In this document: piece by piece, positions 25,896 to 38,085 of the stretch
Layout of the letters: the number at the start of each line of letters is the position of its first letter
Numbering within the stretch: the first letter of the stretch is position 1
DNA from: Luteimonas rhizosphaerae
GTDB taxonomy: Bacteria > Pseudomonadota > Gammaproteobacteria > Xanthomonadales > Xanthomonadaceae
Assembly (NCBI RefSeq): GCF_002849595.1
Contig: NZ_NRQR01000026.1
Location: 248,001-312,000, forward strand
Reading direction: 5' to 3'
Length of the DNA: 64,000 bases
Made by a program: the position numbers and the translations under genes
Notes under the pieces: generated by a model
Seen by the model: the letters and a program-made list of their open reading frames with translations, nothing else
Told to the model about the DNA's origin: nothing
Databases searched by the model: none

Positions 25896-27692
25896 TCAGC
25901 GGCGCTGCTGCGCCGGAATGAAGACCGTTTCCACCGCTTCGGCCAACTGGTCGGGCGGCAGCAGGCCCTGGTCGAGCAGGAAGTTGTTGAACGCGCGGCG
26001 GTCGAACTTGTCGCCGAGCGCGAGTTCGGTGCGCATGCGCAGTTCGAGGATGCGTGTGTAACCGTAGAAGTAGCTCGTCGCTTGGCCCGGTGCGTTGAAG
26101 GTGTAGCGGTCGAGTTCCTGACGCGCCATCGCCGGCGACAGCATGACCTCGTCGGTCAGCACGCGACCGGCGTGTTCGCGGTCGATCATGCCGAGGTTGA
26201 GCATGGGGTCGAGCATCGCGCGCGCGGCGCGCATCAGCCGGAACTGCAGCGCGATCAGCTGGCCGTCCAGCGGTTCGTACGGCACCAGTTCGGCTTCGGC
26301 ATACAGCGCCCAGCCTTCGACGTTGACCGAGTTGAACGCGAACATCGAGCGTGCCAGCGAGACGCCGCGTTCGACCATCGCGGTGAACTGCAGCTCGTGG
26401 CCGGGCCGGCCCTCGTGCGCCGACAGCGTCCAGCGCACCGCGTCGAAGTTGAAGTCGTCGTAGGCTGCGCTCTCGCCGTCGCCCCCGGGATTGCCGACCG
26501 GCAGCACGAACGTGCCCTGCTGGCCGGTATTGCCGACCAGCGGCGCGGGACGGAAATGCGGCGCGGGCTGCGCGGCCGATTCGGCGTCCGAGCCCAAGCG
26601 CATCTGCATCTCGCGCTGCGGCACGTCGACGATGTTCTCGCGTTCGATGATCGGATCGATCGCATCGATGACTTCGCGATAGCTCGCTTCCAGGCGCGCA
26701 TTGGGAATCGTGTCGCGCTTGAGCGCGGCGATGACCTCGCGGTAGTCGGTCGCATCGATGCCCTTTTCCTTCGCCACCAGCGGCGCGAGCTGCTGCATCT
26801 GCGCGCGGATCTCCATGAAGGCCAGCTGCGCGCGCTGCATCAGCAGTTGCGGATCGATGTCGGTGCCGTACTGCTTGAGCCCGAACGCATAGAGTTCCGG
26901 CGGCAGGCGCGTGTCGTCGCGCGCCTTCGGCAGCACGGTGGTGCGGGTCCAGTCGGCGTAGGCGGTGATTTCCTTCGCGATCGCCTCGAGGGCAGGCTCG
27001 GCGCCCTCGATCCCGTATTCCTCGAAGAGTTTGCGGATGCCGGCGATGTAGGTGTCGGCGCTGTCGAGCGCGCGCTGCACCTCGAGCTTCGTGGGCTGCA
27101 GCAGGTCCGGGTTCGACAGGCGCTCTTCATAGCGCTGGCGGGCGAGGGTGGTGATCGGTGTGCTGCCTTCGGTGAGGCCGGCATAGCGCTGCAGGCGGGC
27201 GAGCGCATGCGCGCGCCGCTCGGGCGGCGTCTGTGTCGACAGCAGGCCGTTGATGCCGCCGAAGATCAGTTGCGGCGCATCGGTCCACGGCAGCAGGTAG
27301 CGTTCGCCGAGCGTGCTGCCCTCGATGCTCTGGTCGATGCTGGTGAGCAGGATCTGCAGGTCCTGGCGCACGTTGGCATCGCGCTCGAGTTCGAGCTGCG
27401 TCTGCAACCTGGCGCGCGCCGCGGTCATCGCGTCGCGGTAGCGACGGGCGTTGTCGGGACCGAAGTCGGCGACCTGGTCGTCGTAGCCGGGCACGCCGAA
27501 GAAGCCTGCGGATTCGGGCTGGAACGGCGCCTGGGCGTCGATCAGGATCTGCGACAGTTCGTTGCTGCGCGTCACCCAGGCCGGCGATCCGGCCTGCGGC
27601 GCGGAGGTCGCGGCCCTGGCGTCATCGGTGTGGGCGAGGGCGGCGAGGGGCGTGGCGAGGGACAGGGCGATCGCGAGGACGAGCGGTTTCAT
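25896..27692 (-). CDS. Exported DUF885 family protein, peptidase-like
   Basis: 598-aa protein with a signal peptide (MKPLVLAIALSLATPLAALA). It belongs to the DUF885 family, in which the conserved HEGRPGHELQ (about residues 430-440) resembles a zinc HExxH-like site. The C-terminal segments AMARQELDRYTFNAPGQATSYFYG and LDQGLLPPDQLAEAV are also typical. It is probably a periplasmic metallopeptidase, but catalytic activity of the family is poorly characterised. A TAGGGT box at 27722-27727 on the minus strand could be the -10. Several other exported peptidases lie in this window. Confidence 0.8.
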   Translation of the reverse strand: MKPLVLAIALSLATPLAALAHTDDARAATSAPQAGSPAWVTRSNELSQILIDAQAPFQPESAGFFGVPGYDDQVADFGPDNARRYRDAMTAARARLQTQLELERDANVRQDLQILLTSIDQSIEGSTLGERYLLPWTDAPQLIFGGINGLLSTQTPPERRAHALARLQRYAGLTEGSTPITTLARQRYEERLSNPDLLQPTKLEVQRALDSADTYIAGIRKLFEEYGIEGAEPALEAIAKEITAYADWTRTTVLPKARDDTRLPPELYAFGLKQYGTDIDPQLLMQRAQLAFMEIRAQMQQLAPLVAKEKGIDATDYREVIAALKRDTIPNARLEASYREVIDAIDPIIERENIVDVPQREMQMRLGSDAESAAQPAPHFRPAPLVGNTGQQGTFVLPVGNPGGDGESAAYDDFNFDAVRWTLSAHEGRPGHELQFTAMVERGVSLARSMFAFNSVNVEGWALYAEAELVPYEPLDGQLIALQFRLMRAARAMLDPMLNLGMIDREHAGRVLTDEVMLSPAMARQELDRYTFNAPGQATSYFYGYTRILELRMRTELALGDKFDRRAFNNFLLDQGLLPPDQLAEAVETVFIPAQQRR

Positions 27693-27761
27693 CGGCGTTC
27701 CAGGTGGCGAGGACAGGGCCCGACCCTACGCCGTCCGTGCGCAGACCGGCAATGCCGGAGG

Positions 27762-28265
27762 TCACGGCGCCGGCAATGCGTGCGGTTCGACCGGCGTGTC
27801 CGCCTCGGCGATGGTGATGAGTTGCGGGCGCTCGTCGTCGCCCGAAACGTACAGCAGCAATTCCCAGGTCCATGCACCCTGCCGGCGCTCGGCCGTGGCG
27901 ATGAGGCGACCTGCACCGCGCGGGCCGTCGATGCCGATCAGGAGATCCGCCCGGCCCGAGCCACCGTCGTCGGTCGACGTGCTGATCGACCCCGTCGGCA
28001 TGAAGCCGGCTGTGATCGGCGTGCCGAGGGTCGCGACGAGTCGAGGATGCGCGCGCGCCCGGGCCAGTGCATCCGCGTAGACGTCCGAGCGGAGCATCGA
28101 GCCGCGGATCGCGAACAGCACGATCGCGACGAACGCCGCCGCCAGCACGACGAACGTCAGGACGGTGACCGGCAGTGCCCACGTCCAGTGGCGCTGCCAC
28201 CAGCCGCGCCGCGGAGGCGGCACGGAGGCAGGGCGCGGCGGCAGTGGAGGCGGAATCGCGGCCAT
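27762..28265 (-). CDS. Small membrane-anchored protein, Coa1/Tim21-like
   Basis: 167-aa protein with a Pro-rich cytoplasmic start, one membrane helix (about residues 33-57) and an exported domain. The layout and segments such as DALARARAHPRLVATLGTPI, GRADLLIGIDGPRGAGRLIA and WTWELLLYVS resemble bacterial proteins annotated as cytochrome oxidase assembly factor Coa1-like. No terminal-oxidase gene is adjacent, so the family name should not be taken as a function. It is 23 bp upstream of the DPP IV stop in the same strand. Start chosen at 28265 (MAAIPPPLPP); an in-frame ATG at 28304 would add unlikely sequence. Confidence 0.6.
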   Translation of the reverse strand: MAAIPPPLPPRPASVPPPRRGWWQRHWTWALPVTVLTFVVLAAAFVAIVLFAIRGSMLRSDVYADALARARAHPRLVATLGTPITAGFMPTGSISTSTDDGGSGRADLLIGIDGPRGAGRLIATAERRQGAWTWELLLYVSGDDERPQLITIAEADTPVEPHALPAP

Positions 28266-28288
28266 GCGTGTGCCTCCGGCGTGCGCGG

Positions 28289-30788
<2,500 letters not shown>

Positions 30789-30789
30789 G

Positions 30790-31485
30790 TCAGCGACGGC
30801 CCTGCCCGAACAGCAGCTTCTTCTCCTCGTCGCTCATCGGCTTGCCGGCATCCGGATTGACCTGCGTCGCCAGCGCGTACGCGCGCTGCGTGGCCGGACG
30901 CGCCGCGATCGCCGCGTGCCAGCGCTGGACGTCGGGGAAGGGCGTCATGTCGATCGGGGCCTTGTCGTAGACGCCGATCCAGGGGTACGTCGCCATGTCG
31001 GCGATCGAGTAGTCGTCGCCGGCCAGGAACGCGCGGCCCTGCAGGCGGGTGTCGAGCACCTGCAGCAGGCGGTTGGCCTCGTTGGTGTAGCGCTCGATCG
31101 CGTAGTCGATCTTCTCCGGCGCATAGACGTTGAAGTGTCCGTACTGGCCGGTCATCGGGCCGAGCCCGGCGACCTGCCAGAACAGCCACTCGAAGGTCTG
31201 CATGCGCACGCGCGGATCGCCGTCGAGGAAGCGGCCGGTCTTGTCGGCGAGATACAGCAGGATCGCGCCGGATTCGAACAGCGGCACCGGATCGCCGCCA
31301 TCGGCGGGTGCGTGGTCGACGATCGCCGGCATCTTGTTGTTCGGCGAGATCGCGAGGAACTCCGGCTTGAACTGGTCGCCCTTGCCGATGTTGACGGGCC
31401 GCAGGGTGTAGTCGAGCCCGGCCTCTTCAAGGAACAGCGACACCTTGTGGCCGTTCGGAGTGGGCCAGTAGTAGAAATCGATCAT
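30790..31485 (-). CDS. Glutathione S-transferase, YfcG/nu-class-like
   Basis: 231-aa cytosolic enzyme with an N-terminal thioredoxin-like domain (residues 1-85) and an all-alpha C-terminal domain. The start MIDFYYWPTPNGHKVSLFLE carries the Thr and Asn of the TPNG motif found in YfcG/GstB-like transferases, and ISPNNKMPAIVD and FESGAILLYLA form the glutathione site. YfcG-type members show disulfide-bond reductase activity. It is monocistronic between the GH3 terminator and a hairpin. Confidence 0.9.
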   Translation of the reverse strand: MIDFYYWPTPNGHKVSLFLEEAGLDYTLRPVNIGKGDQFKPEFLAISPNNKMPAIVDHAPADGGDPVPLFESGAILLYLADKTGRFLDGDPRVRMQTFEWLFWQVAGLGPMTGQYGHFNVYAPEKIDYAIERYTNEANRLLQVLDTRLQGRAFLAGDDYSIADMATYPWIGVYDKAPIDMTPFPDVQRWHAAIAARPATQRAYALATQVNPDAGKPMSDEEKKLLFGQGRR

Positions 31486-31601
31486 GGGGGGAGTCCGCCG
31501 GAAGGGAGGTCCGAGTCTAGGCGTGTCGCCGCAACCTGGCGTGGCGGCTGGACGCACGCAGCGTTGCGATGGCGGGACCTGGGACGCGGGCGTGGAAACG
31601 A

Positions 31602-31627
31602 CGACGCCGCCCCGGAGGGCGGCGTCG
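31602..31627 (-). terminator. Terminator after GH3 glucosidase gene
   Basis: CGACGCCGCCC and GGGCGGCGTCG form an 11-bp stem around CGGA, 38 bp after the GH3 stop; the minus strand continues TCGTTTCC. Confidence 0.7.
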
Positions 31628-31664
31628 AAGGACCGGTGTCGCGGTCGGTACCGCGCGACCGGCG

Positions 31665-34265
31665 TTACGGCGTGTCGCAGTCGAGACGATGCGTCGCTTC
31701 GGTGCCGATGCGGATGTCGGCCAGGCCCAGGGTCAGCCCGGCCGGTGCGCGCACCGCGAATGGCGTGCCGATGCGCGTCGCATCGAGGCCGGCCGCGGTC
31801 AGGCACTTCAGCGGCACGCCGGCCGTCACCCATTCGCCGCGTGGCAGCGTGCCCAGCCACGCGCCGACCGGCAGTTCGGCCTTGCAGTCGTCGCCGCAGG
31901 TCGCGTACAGCACGACGTCGCCCGATGCCGGCAGCGCATCGACGCGCAGCGTGGCCAGCAGCAGCGAATCGCCGTTGGTCTCGCGGCTGAGGTCGGACGG
32001 CGAATGCGACAGCAGTTCGGCGGTCGCGTTGCCGGTCCAGGTCAGTAGGCGCGCGCCTTCCTGGGTCTGGTAGTCGACCGCGGCGAGCGTGAGCGTGCCG
32101 TCCGGCGTCGCGACGCGCGGATGCAGCACGTCGGCGCCGCGGCCATCGGCGCCGGTGACGACCAGGCGCACGCCCGGGCCCGGCACGCCGCGCGCGAAGT
32201 AGCCCGCGCTCTTGCCGTCCTCGGCGCTGACGCCGGCTTCTTCCGGCAGCGCGGCGAGGTTGCCGTCATCGGCATAGGTCAGGCCGTGCCCGAACGCGAA
32301 CAGCGGGTCGTAGCCGTCCATGCCGACGTTGTTGACGTACTGGTCGGCGCGCTTGGGCCACGAGAAGCTGAGCTTGCCCTTGAAGTCGTGCTGCGGCTGG
32401 CCGTCCGCGCCGCGCAGCAGCACGTCGGCGACACCCGCGCCTTCCGAGCCCGGCAGCCATGCGGCGACGAAGGCGTTGGCGGCATTGATCTCGCGGTTCA
32501 TCCACAGCGGGCGGCCGCTGAGGAACACCGCGACGACCGGCACGCCGTCGGCGCGCAGGCGCTTGATCAGCTCCAGGTCGGCATCGTCGCCGGGCTTGTA
32601 CAGCAGGTTCGGCAGGTCGCCGAGGAACTCCGCGTAGGGATCCTCACCGAAGACGACGACGGCGACGTCGGGCTTCTGCCGGTAGCGGCCGTCGACCGCG
32701 AGCTGGGCGGTGCCGCCCGCTGCCTCGACCTGGGTGCGGATGCCGTCCCAGATGCTGTCGCCGTTGGGATAGTCGGCGCGCTTGGTGCCGGTGCCCTGCC
32801 AGTTCAACGTCCAGCCGCCGGACTGCTTGCCCAGATCGTCGGCGCCGTCGCCGGCGACCAGCACGTTCTGGTCCGCGGCCAGCGGCAGCACGCCGTCCTG
32901 GTTCTTCAGCAGCACCAGCGACTCGCGCACCGCGCGTCGCGCGATCTCGCGATGCTCCGGCGCGCCGAGCAGCTCGAACTTGCCGCCGAGCGCGCGCGCC
33001 GACGGCTTGGGCGCATCGAACAGGCCCATGCGGAACTTGACCCGCAGGATGCGGCGCACGGCATCGTCGAGGCGTTCCATCGGGATCTCGCCCGACGTCA
33101 CGTGCTTGACGGTGCTGTCGTAGAGCTGGCGCCAGCTGTCGGGCGCCATCGCCATGTCGAGGCCGGCGTTGAACGTCGCCGCGCAGTCGTGGGTCGTGCA
33201 GCCCGGCAACTGGCCGTGGCCGTTCCAGTCGCCGACGACGAAGCCGCCGAAGTTCATGCGGTCCTTGAGCACGTCGGTCAGCAGGGCGCGATGGCCGTGC
33301 ATGCGCGCGCCGTGGACGCTGTTGAACGAGGCCATGACCGCCTGCGCGCCGGCCGCGATCGCCGGCGGATAGCCGGCGCCGTGGATGTCGCGCAGCTGCG
33401 CGTCGGTGACCTGGGTGTCGCCCTGGTCCTTGCCGCCGACGGTGCCGCCATCGCCGAGGTAATGCTTGACCGACACCATCACGTGGTGGTCGTTGAGGAA
33501 CTCCGGCGAACCGGCCTTGCCCTGCATGCCTTCGACGACGGCCGGCGCGAACGCGGCGACGACATCCGGTGATTCGGAGTAGCCCTCGTACGTGCGGCCC
33601 CAGCGGTCGTCCTGCGGGACGGCGACGGTCGGAGCAAACGCCCATTCCATGCCGGTGGTGCGGGTTTCGATCGCGGTGACGCGACCGATCTCGCGCATCA
33701 GCTCGGCGTTGCGCGTCGCGCCCAGGCCGATGTTGTGCGGAAACAGCGTCGCGCCGACGATGTTGCTCTGGCCGTGCACGGCGTCGATGCCGAAGATCAC
33801 CGGGATCGCCTTGCCGCCGCCGGAGGTGTCCATCGACGCCTCCCAGTAGGCGTCCGACAGCGCCAGCCACTCGGCGGGCGTCGCGTCGTAGCGGCCGCCC
33901 GGATCGGAGTTGCCGCCGGCGAGGATCGAGCCGAGACGGTACTTGCGCAGGTCTTCCGGCGTGATGTCGGCGATGTCGCCCTGCACGATCTGGCCGACCT
34001 TCTCTTCGACCGTCATCGTCGCGAGCAGGTCGTCGACCTGCTTCTCGAGCGCGGCGTCCTGCGGGAACGGCCACTCGGGCTGCGGCCACTGCGCGGGATC
34101 GACGGCGTTGGCATCGGCGGCCGTGGTCGGCGCGGCATCGGGCGTGGCCGACGCGGCGGGCGCGTTGTCGCGCGCGCAGGCGGACAGGCCGAAGACGAAG
34201 GCGGTGAGCATCGCCGGCAACAGGGCGCGACGCAGGCGGTGGGCGGGGCGGGGCGGGGCGATCAT
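31665..34265 (-). CDS. GH3 beta-glucosidase-type lipoprotein
   Basis: 866-aa exo-acting glycosidase with a lipoprotein signal (lipobox LSAC, Cys30). The GH3 N-terminal barrel contains KVGQIVQGDI, PVIFGIDAVHGQSNIVGATL and the nucleophile region FVVGDWNGHGQLPG. The (alpha/beta)6 sheet domain carries VVVFGEDPYAEFLGD, LSGRPLWMN and AFVAAWLPGSEG. A further C-terminal beta domain follows. The lipid anchor puts it in the periplasm or on the outer membrane. It should release glucose from beta-glucans or cello-oligosaccharides. An exact copy of the locus palindrome lies 65 bp upstream (34330-34343), pointing to control by the divergent LacI-type regulator. Confidence 0.93.
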   Translation of the reverse strand: MIAPPRPAHRLRRALLPAMLTAFVFGLSACARDNAPAASATPDAAPTTAADANAVDPAQWPQPEWPFPQDAALEKQVDDLLATMTVEEKVGQIVQGDIADITPEDLRKYRLGSILAGGNSDPGGRYDATPAEWLALSDAYWEASMDTSGGGKAIPVIFGIDAVHGQSNIVGATLFPHNIGLGATRNAELMREIGRVTAIETRTTGMEWAFAPTVAVPQDDRWGRTYEGYSESPDVVAAFAPAVVEGMQGKAGSPEFLNDHHVMVSVKHYLGDGGTVGGKDQGDTQVTDAQLRDIHGAGYPPAIAAGAQAVMASFNSVHGARMHGHRALLTDVLKDRMNFGGFVVGDWNGHGQLPGCTTHDCAATFNAGLDMAMAPDSWRQLYDSTVKHVTSGEIPMERLDDAVRRILRVKFRMGLFDAPKPSARALGGKFELLGAPEHREIARRAVRESLVLLKNQDGVLPLAADQNVLVAGDGADDLGKQSGGWTLNWQGTGTKRADYPNGDSIWDGIRTQVEAAGGTAQLAVDGRYRQKPDVAVVVFGEDPYAEFLGDLPNLLYKPGDDADLELIKRLRADGVPVVAVFLSGRPLWMNREINAANAFVAAWLPGSEGAGVADVLLRGADGQPQHDFKGKLSFSWPKRADQYVNNVGMDGYDPLFAFGHGLTYADDGNLAALPEEAGVSAEDGKSAGYFARGVPGPGVRLVVTGADGRGADVLHPRVATPDGTLTLAAVDYQTQEGARLLTWTGNATAELLSHSPSDLSRETNGDSLLLATLRVDALPASGDVVLYATCGDDCKAELPVGAWLGTLPRGEWVTAGVPLKCLTAAGLDATRIGTPFAVRAPAGLTLGLADIRIGTEATHRLDCDTP

Positions 34266-34329
34266 CGGCGGACTCCAGGGCGACGCGTGGCGGACGTGCG
34301 TCCAACGGGAAGCGGGCGGGCGACAACGA

Positions 34330-34343
34330 TGACAGCGTTGTCA
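34330..34343. promoter_or_regulatory. Predicted LacI-family operator, site 1
   Basis: TGACAGCGTTGTCA, 65 bp upstream of the GH3 gene and 154 bp upstream of the divergent lacI-type gene. The identical 14-mer occurs at 42007 and, reverse-complemented, at 43593. Confidence 0.85.
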
Positions 34344-34496
34344 GCGGGCGGTTAGCATACCGGCGACCGCGCGCCGACGCTTGCTGCAGGGCATCAAGAC
34401 GCGACGCCGGCGTGTGCACGGCGACTGCGCGTGCGACACCGCAATGGCGACGTCGGCCACGCCGTCGCTCTGGCAGAATGCGCGACCGAGACGACG

Positions 34497-35522
34497 ATGG
34501 CCGGATTGAACAGCATGCGCGTGCGGATCGAGGATGTCGCAGAAGCCGCGGGCGTGTCGATGAAGACGGTCTCGCGCGTGCTCAACCACGAGCCCAACGT
34601 CGCCGAGCACACCCGCCTGGCCGTCGAGGCCGCCGTCGAGAAGCTGCAGTACCGGCCGCTAGCCTCGGCCCGGCTGCTCGCCGGGCGGCGCTCGTATCTG
34701 GTCGCGATGCTCTACGACAACCCGTCGAGCAACTACCTGATGGAAGTCGAGCTCGGCGTGCTCGACGCGTGCCAGTCGCAGCATTACAACCTGATGCTGG
34801 CCCCGGTCGACTACACGGCCAGCGACATCGTCGCCAAGGTCGAATCGATGATCGTGCAGTCGCAGCTCGACGGCGTCGTGCTGACGCCGCCGATCACCGA
34901 CGACGCGACGCTGCTCGCGCGCCTCGACGAGCTCGGCGTGCCCTATGCCAGCGTGTCGGCGCAGGAGCGGCACCGGCGCATCGGCGCGGTCGTCGACGAA
35001 CGCAGCGCCGCGCGCGACATGGTGCTGCACCTCGCGTCGCTCGGGCACCGGCGCATCGCCCACATCAAGGGCCATTCGGCGCACGGCGCCAGCGGCTGGC
35101 GCCTGGCCGGCTATCGCGACGGCCTGCAGCAGGCCGGCATCGACTACGACCCGACGCTGGTCGTCGCCGGCGAGTTCTTCTACGAATCGGGCTTCGACGC
35201 GACCAATGCGCTGCTCGATCTGCCGCTGCGCCCGACCGCGGTGTTCGCCGCCAACGACGACATGGCCGCCGGCGCGATCTGCGCGATCTGCGAGCGCGGC
35301 CTGTCCGTGCCGCGCGACGTGTCGGTCTGCGGCTTCGACGACATGCCCATCGCACGCCACATCTATCCCTCGCTGACGACGGTGCGCCAGCCCAGCCGCG
35401 AGATGGGCCGACTGGCCGGCCTGGAACTGCTCAAGGCGGTGCGCGACAGCAACGCAGGCGAGACGCTGGTGCTGCCCTACGCGCTCCAGATCCGGCGCTC
35501 CACGGGGCCGGTGCCGGGGTGA
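34497..35522 (+). CDS. LacI-family transcriptional regulator of the sugar locus
   Basis: 341-aa repressor. The helix-turn-helix is [22 protein letters not shown] (about residues 9-30) and the hinge helix is [16 protein letters not shown] periplasmic-binding-protein-like effector domain follows ([19 protein letters not shown] to [23 protein letters not shown]). It is divergent from the GH3 gene and convergent with the halogenase operon. The three identical TGACAGCGTTGTCA palindromes in the locus are its most likely binding sites; the effector is probably a glucoside-derived sugar. I chose the ATG at 34497; 34515 (MRVRIEDV) is also possible. Confidence 0.92.
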   Translation: MAGLNSMRVRIEDVAEAAGVSMKTVSRVLNHEPNVAEHTRLAVEAAVEKLQYRPLASARLLAGRRSYLVAMLYDNPSSNYLMEVELGVLDACQSQHYNLMLAPVDYTASDIVAKVESMIVQSQLDGVVLTPPITDDATLLARLDELGVPYASVSAQERHRRIGAVVDERSAARDMVLHLASLGHRRIAHIKGHSAHGASGWRLAGYRDGLQQAGIDYDPTLVVAGEFFYESGFDATNALLDLPLRPTAVFAANDDMAAGAICAICERGLSVPRDVSVCGFDDMPIARHIYPSLTTVRQPSREMGRLAGLELLKAVRDSNAGETLVLPYALQIRRSTGPVPG

Positions 35523-35538
35523 CTGCTGGCGTCGCAGC

Positions 35539-37056
35539 TCAGTCCGCAGCCGCTGGGCAGTAGTTGCGGACGTACTGTGCGTGCGCGGGCAACTGCTGCA
35601 ACGTCCGCGCGACCCGCTCCTGCACCTTGCCGAGGAACTGCGACAGTTCCTCGTCGCTCATCAGGTCCGCGACCGGGTGGTGGCTGCGCGGCGTCAGGCC
35701 CTGCCCGAGCATCACCTGCACCCACGAGTTCTCGGCGAACAGCTCGAAACCATCGCGGAACACGCGGCCACTGTCGCCGAACAGGGCGATGCGATGCCGC
35801 AGCGCCTCGGGCACGTCCATCGTGCGGCAGGCGCGCCAGAACGGCGTGTCGTCGCGATCGGTGACCTTGTAGTGGAGGATCACGAAGTCGCGGATCTGTT
35901 CGGTTTCCTCGCGCGACTGCCGGTTGTACTCGTCGACATCGGTCTTGCGGATGCCGCCGGTGGGGAACAGCTGCAGCAGGCGCACGATCCCGCGCTGGAT
36001 CAGATGGATGCTGGTGGACTCCAGCGGTTCGAGGAAGCCGCTCGACAGGCCGATCGCGACGCAGTTGCCATGCCAGCTGCGCTCGCGTTGTCCGGGCCGG
36101 AAGCGGATCGTACGCGGATCGGTCAGGCGCTCGCCCTCGAGGGCGGCGAGCAGGGTGTCCCGTGCCTGCGCGTCATCGGTGTGGCGGCTGCTGAAGACGA
36201 TGCCGTTGCCGACCCGGTGCTGCAGCGGGATTCGCCACTGCCAGCCGGCTTCGCGCGCCGTCGAGCGGGTGTAGGGCACCGCGGGGCCGACCGAGGTGGT
36301 CTGCACGGCGATCGCGCTGTCGCACAGCAGCCAGTGCGACCAGTCCTCGTAGCCGACGCCGAGCGCCTGTTCGATCAGCAGGCCGCGGAACCCGGTGCAA
36401 TCGATGAACAGATCGCCTTCGATGCGCTCGCCCGACGCCAGCACCAGCGCCTCGATACGGCCTGCCTCGCGGTCGGCCTGGACCTCTGCGATCCGGCCTT
36501 CGATCCGGCGCGCGCCATGGGACTCGCTGAAGCCGCGTAGAAAGCGCGCGTACAACCCGGCATCCATGTGGAAGGCGTAATTGAGGCCGTTGTCGGGCAG
36601 GTGCGCGAAGCGGTCCTCGAGCGCGGCGCGCAGTTCCAGGCAGTAGTCGCCGTAGTCACCGGCGAGCCCGCGCGTGCGGCCCGCGCGCCAGAAGTGCTGG
36701 AATCCGGCGCTCCAGTGGTCCTTGCCGGTCGTCCCGAAGGAATGCACGTACTCCTGCCCGCGCGCGCGCCAGTCGACGAAACGGATGCCGAGCTTGAACG
36801 TGGCCTGGGTCGCGGCCATGAAGGCACGTTCGTCGATGCCGAGCGCCCGATGGAACGTGACGAGGGTCGGGATGGTCGCTTCGCCGACGCCGACGGTGGG
36901 GATCTCGTCGGATTCCACCAGCACGATGTCGAGTTGAGCGCCGAGCGTGCGCGACAGCCCGGCCGCGACCATCCAGCCCGCGGTGCCGCCGCCGGCGATG
37001 ACGATCCGCCGGATCGGCGTTGTCGCTGGGTCGTGCGAAGCCGGGATGTCGTGCAT
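35539..37056 (-). CDS. Tryptophan-halogenase-family flavoenzyme linked to TonB receptor
   Basis: 505-aa FAD enzyme of the PrnA-like halogenase family. It has GGGTAGWM (residues 22-29), VGVGEATIPTL, the catalytic-type Lys in ATFKLGIRFVDW near residue 88, the WxWxIP motif as GWQWRIP, and GLSSGFLEPLESTSIHLIQRG near residue 340. Enzymes of this subgroup next to TonB-dependent receptors (for example BrvH and Xanthomonas homologues) halogenate indole-type compounds in vitro, with unknown natural substrates. It is last in the operon receptor-SapC-cupin-halogenase, 12 bp after the cupin stop. The natural role here is unknown. Confidence 0.88.
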   Translation of the reverse strand: MHDIPASHDPATTPIRRIVIAGGGTAGWMVAAGLSRTLGAQLDIVLVESDEIPTVGVGEATIPTLVTFHRALGIDERAFMAATQATFKLGIRFVDWRARGQEYVHSFGTTGKDHWSAGFQHFWRAGRTRGLAGDYGDYCLELRAALEDRFAHLPDNGLNYAFHMDAGLYARFLRGFSESHGARRIEGRIAEVQADREAGRIEALVLASGERIEGDLFIDCTGFRGLLIEQALGVGYEDWSHWLLCDSAIAVQTTSVGPAVPYTRSTAREAGWQWRIPLQHRVGNGIVFSSRHTDDAQARDTLLAALEGERLTDPRTIRFRPGQRERSWHGNCVAIGLSSGFLEPLESTSIHLIQRGIVRLLQLFPTGGIRKTDVDEYNRQSREETEQIRDFVILHYKVTDRDDTPFWRACRTMDVPEALRHRIALFGDSGRVFRDGFELFAENSWVQVMLGQGLTPRSHHPVADLMSDEELSQFLGKVQERVARTLQQLPAHAQYVRNYCPAAAD

Positions 37057-37068
37057 GCGTGGTTTCCG

Positions 37069-38085
37069 TCAGCGGTTGAGACGTTGCAGCAGCCGCTGGC
37101 GCAGCCGGCGGGCGCGTGCCTCGTCCAGCGGCGACAGCAGGTTGCGCGCGGGTTCGGGCACGTGATCGGCAGTCTGTGCGCCGGGCTCGAACACGTAGTG
37201 ATCGAACACGTCGCGCCAGATCGCGCGCTGCGCAGGAGGCAGGTCGCGCACCGTCATCAGCGCCAGCATCAGGGCGTTCATCGGCGTGTCCATCCAGGCC
37301 GGGGATTGCCGCCACCAGTAGTTCACCAGCACGTTGAACGGCGTCAGCCCTTCCATGTGATGCCACCACATCGACGGGATCAGCACCGCGTCACCCGGCT
37401 CCAGTTCGGCGACCTGGGCATGCTGCAGGGCTTCGGCGAAGCGTGGGAAGCGCGCGATGTCGGGCGCCGCGAAGTCCACGAGGCTGATCGGCTGGCCGGC
37501 AGGCGTCAGGTCCAGCGGGCCGATGTACAGATTCGGCAGCTGCTCGGGCGGGAACAGCGTGACCCGGCGGCGGCCCGCGACCACGCAGGCGAGATTGTCC
37601 GGGAGGTCCTGGTGCGCGGCGATCCGGGTGCGGTTGCCGATCCAGATGCTGGCGAGCGCGTCGCGTCCGCCGAGCGCGAGCACGTTGGCGTCGCGGAAGC
37701 CGGGCAGCCAGGTGTCGATCGTCGTCGACGCGACGTAGATCGCCGGCGGCGCAGGCGCGTCGAGGTAATTGACCAGGGTGCGCAGCGCCACGTCGAGCGG
37801 CACCTCTTCACGCCGGAAGTTGAAGCCCAGCAGATCGTCGCTGTAGAAGAAGCGGCCTTCGATCTCCGGTGGACCGACGGTGGCCGTGACCGGCGGTGCG
37901 CCCGGGCGCACGAAGCCGGCCAGATACGTCGCCGCGTCCACGCTGCCCGCGCGTGCGGCCTGCACCATCGGCCAATCCGTCACCAGGCCGCGCAACACGA
38001 CGGGCCGGTCCGCGCGCAGCAGCGCATCGGGAATGGCATCGGCGCGGACATCGTCGCGCTCGGCGATCGCATCAGTCATGCGCAT
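37069..38085 (-). CDS. Cupin-8/JmjC-like Fe(II) oxygenase-type protein
   Basis: 338-aa protein with a JmjC/cupin_8 fold. The metal triad is seen as the HxD of IAAHQDLPDN and a distal His in SMWWHHMEGL. RRRVTLFPPEQLPNLYIGPLD and NVLVNYWW are typical of the family, which includes 2-oxoglutarate-dependent protein hydroxylases. It is sandwiched between SapC and halogenase genes downstream of the receptor. The start MRMTDAIAE overlaps the SapC stop by 14 bp; a second ATG two codons on is possible. Hydroxylation of a protein or small substrate is an inference. Confidence 0.83.
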   Translation of the reverse strand: MRMTDAIAERDDVRADAIPDALLRADRPVVLRGLVTDWPMVQAARAGSVDAATYLAGFVRPGAPPVTATVGPPEIEGRFFYSDDLLGFNFRREEVPLDVALRTLVNYLDAPAPPAIYVASTTIDTWLPGFRDANVLALGGRDALASIWIGNRTRIAAHQDLPDNLACVVAGRRRVTLFPPEQLPNLYIGPLDLTPAGQPISLVDFAAPDIARFPRFAEALQHAQVAELEPGDAVLIPSMWWHHMEGLTPFNVLVNYWWRQSPAWMDTPMNALMLALMTVRDLPPAQRAIWRDVFDHYVFEPGAQTADHVPEPARNLLSPLDEARARRLRQRLLQRLNR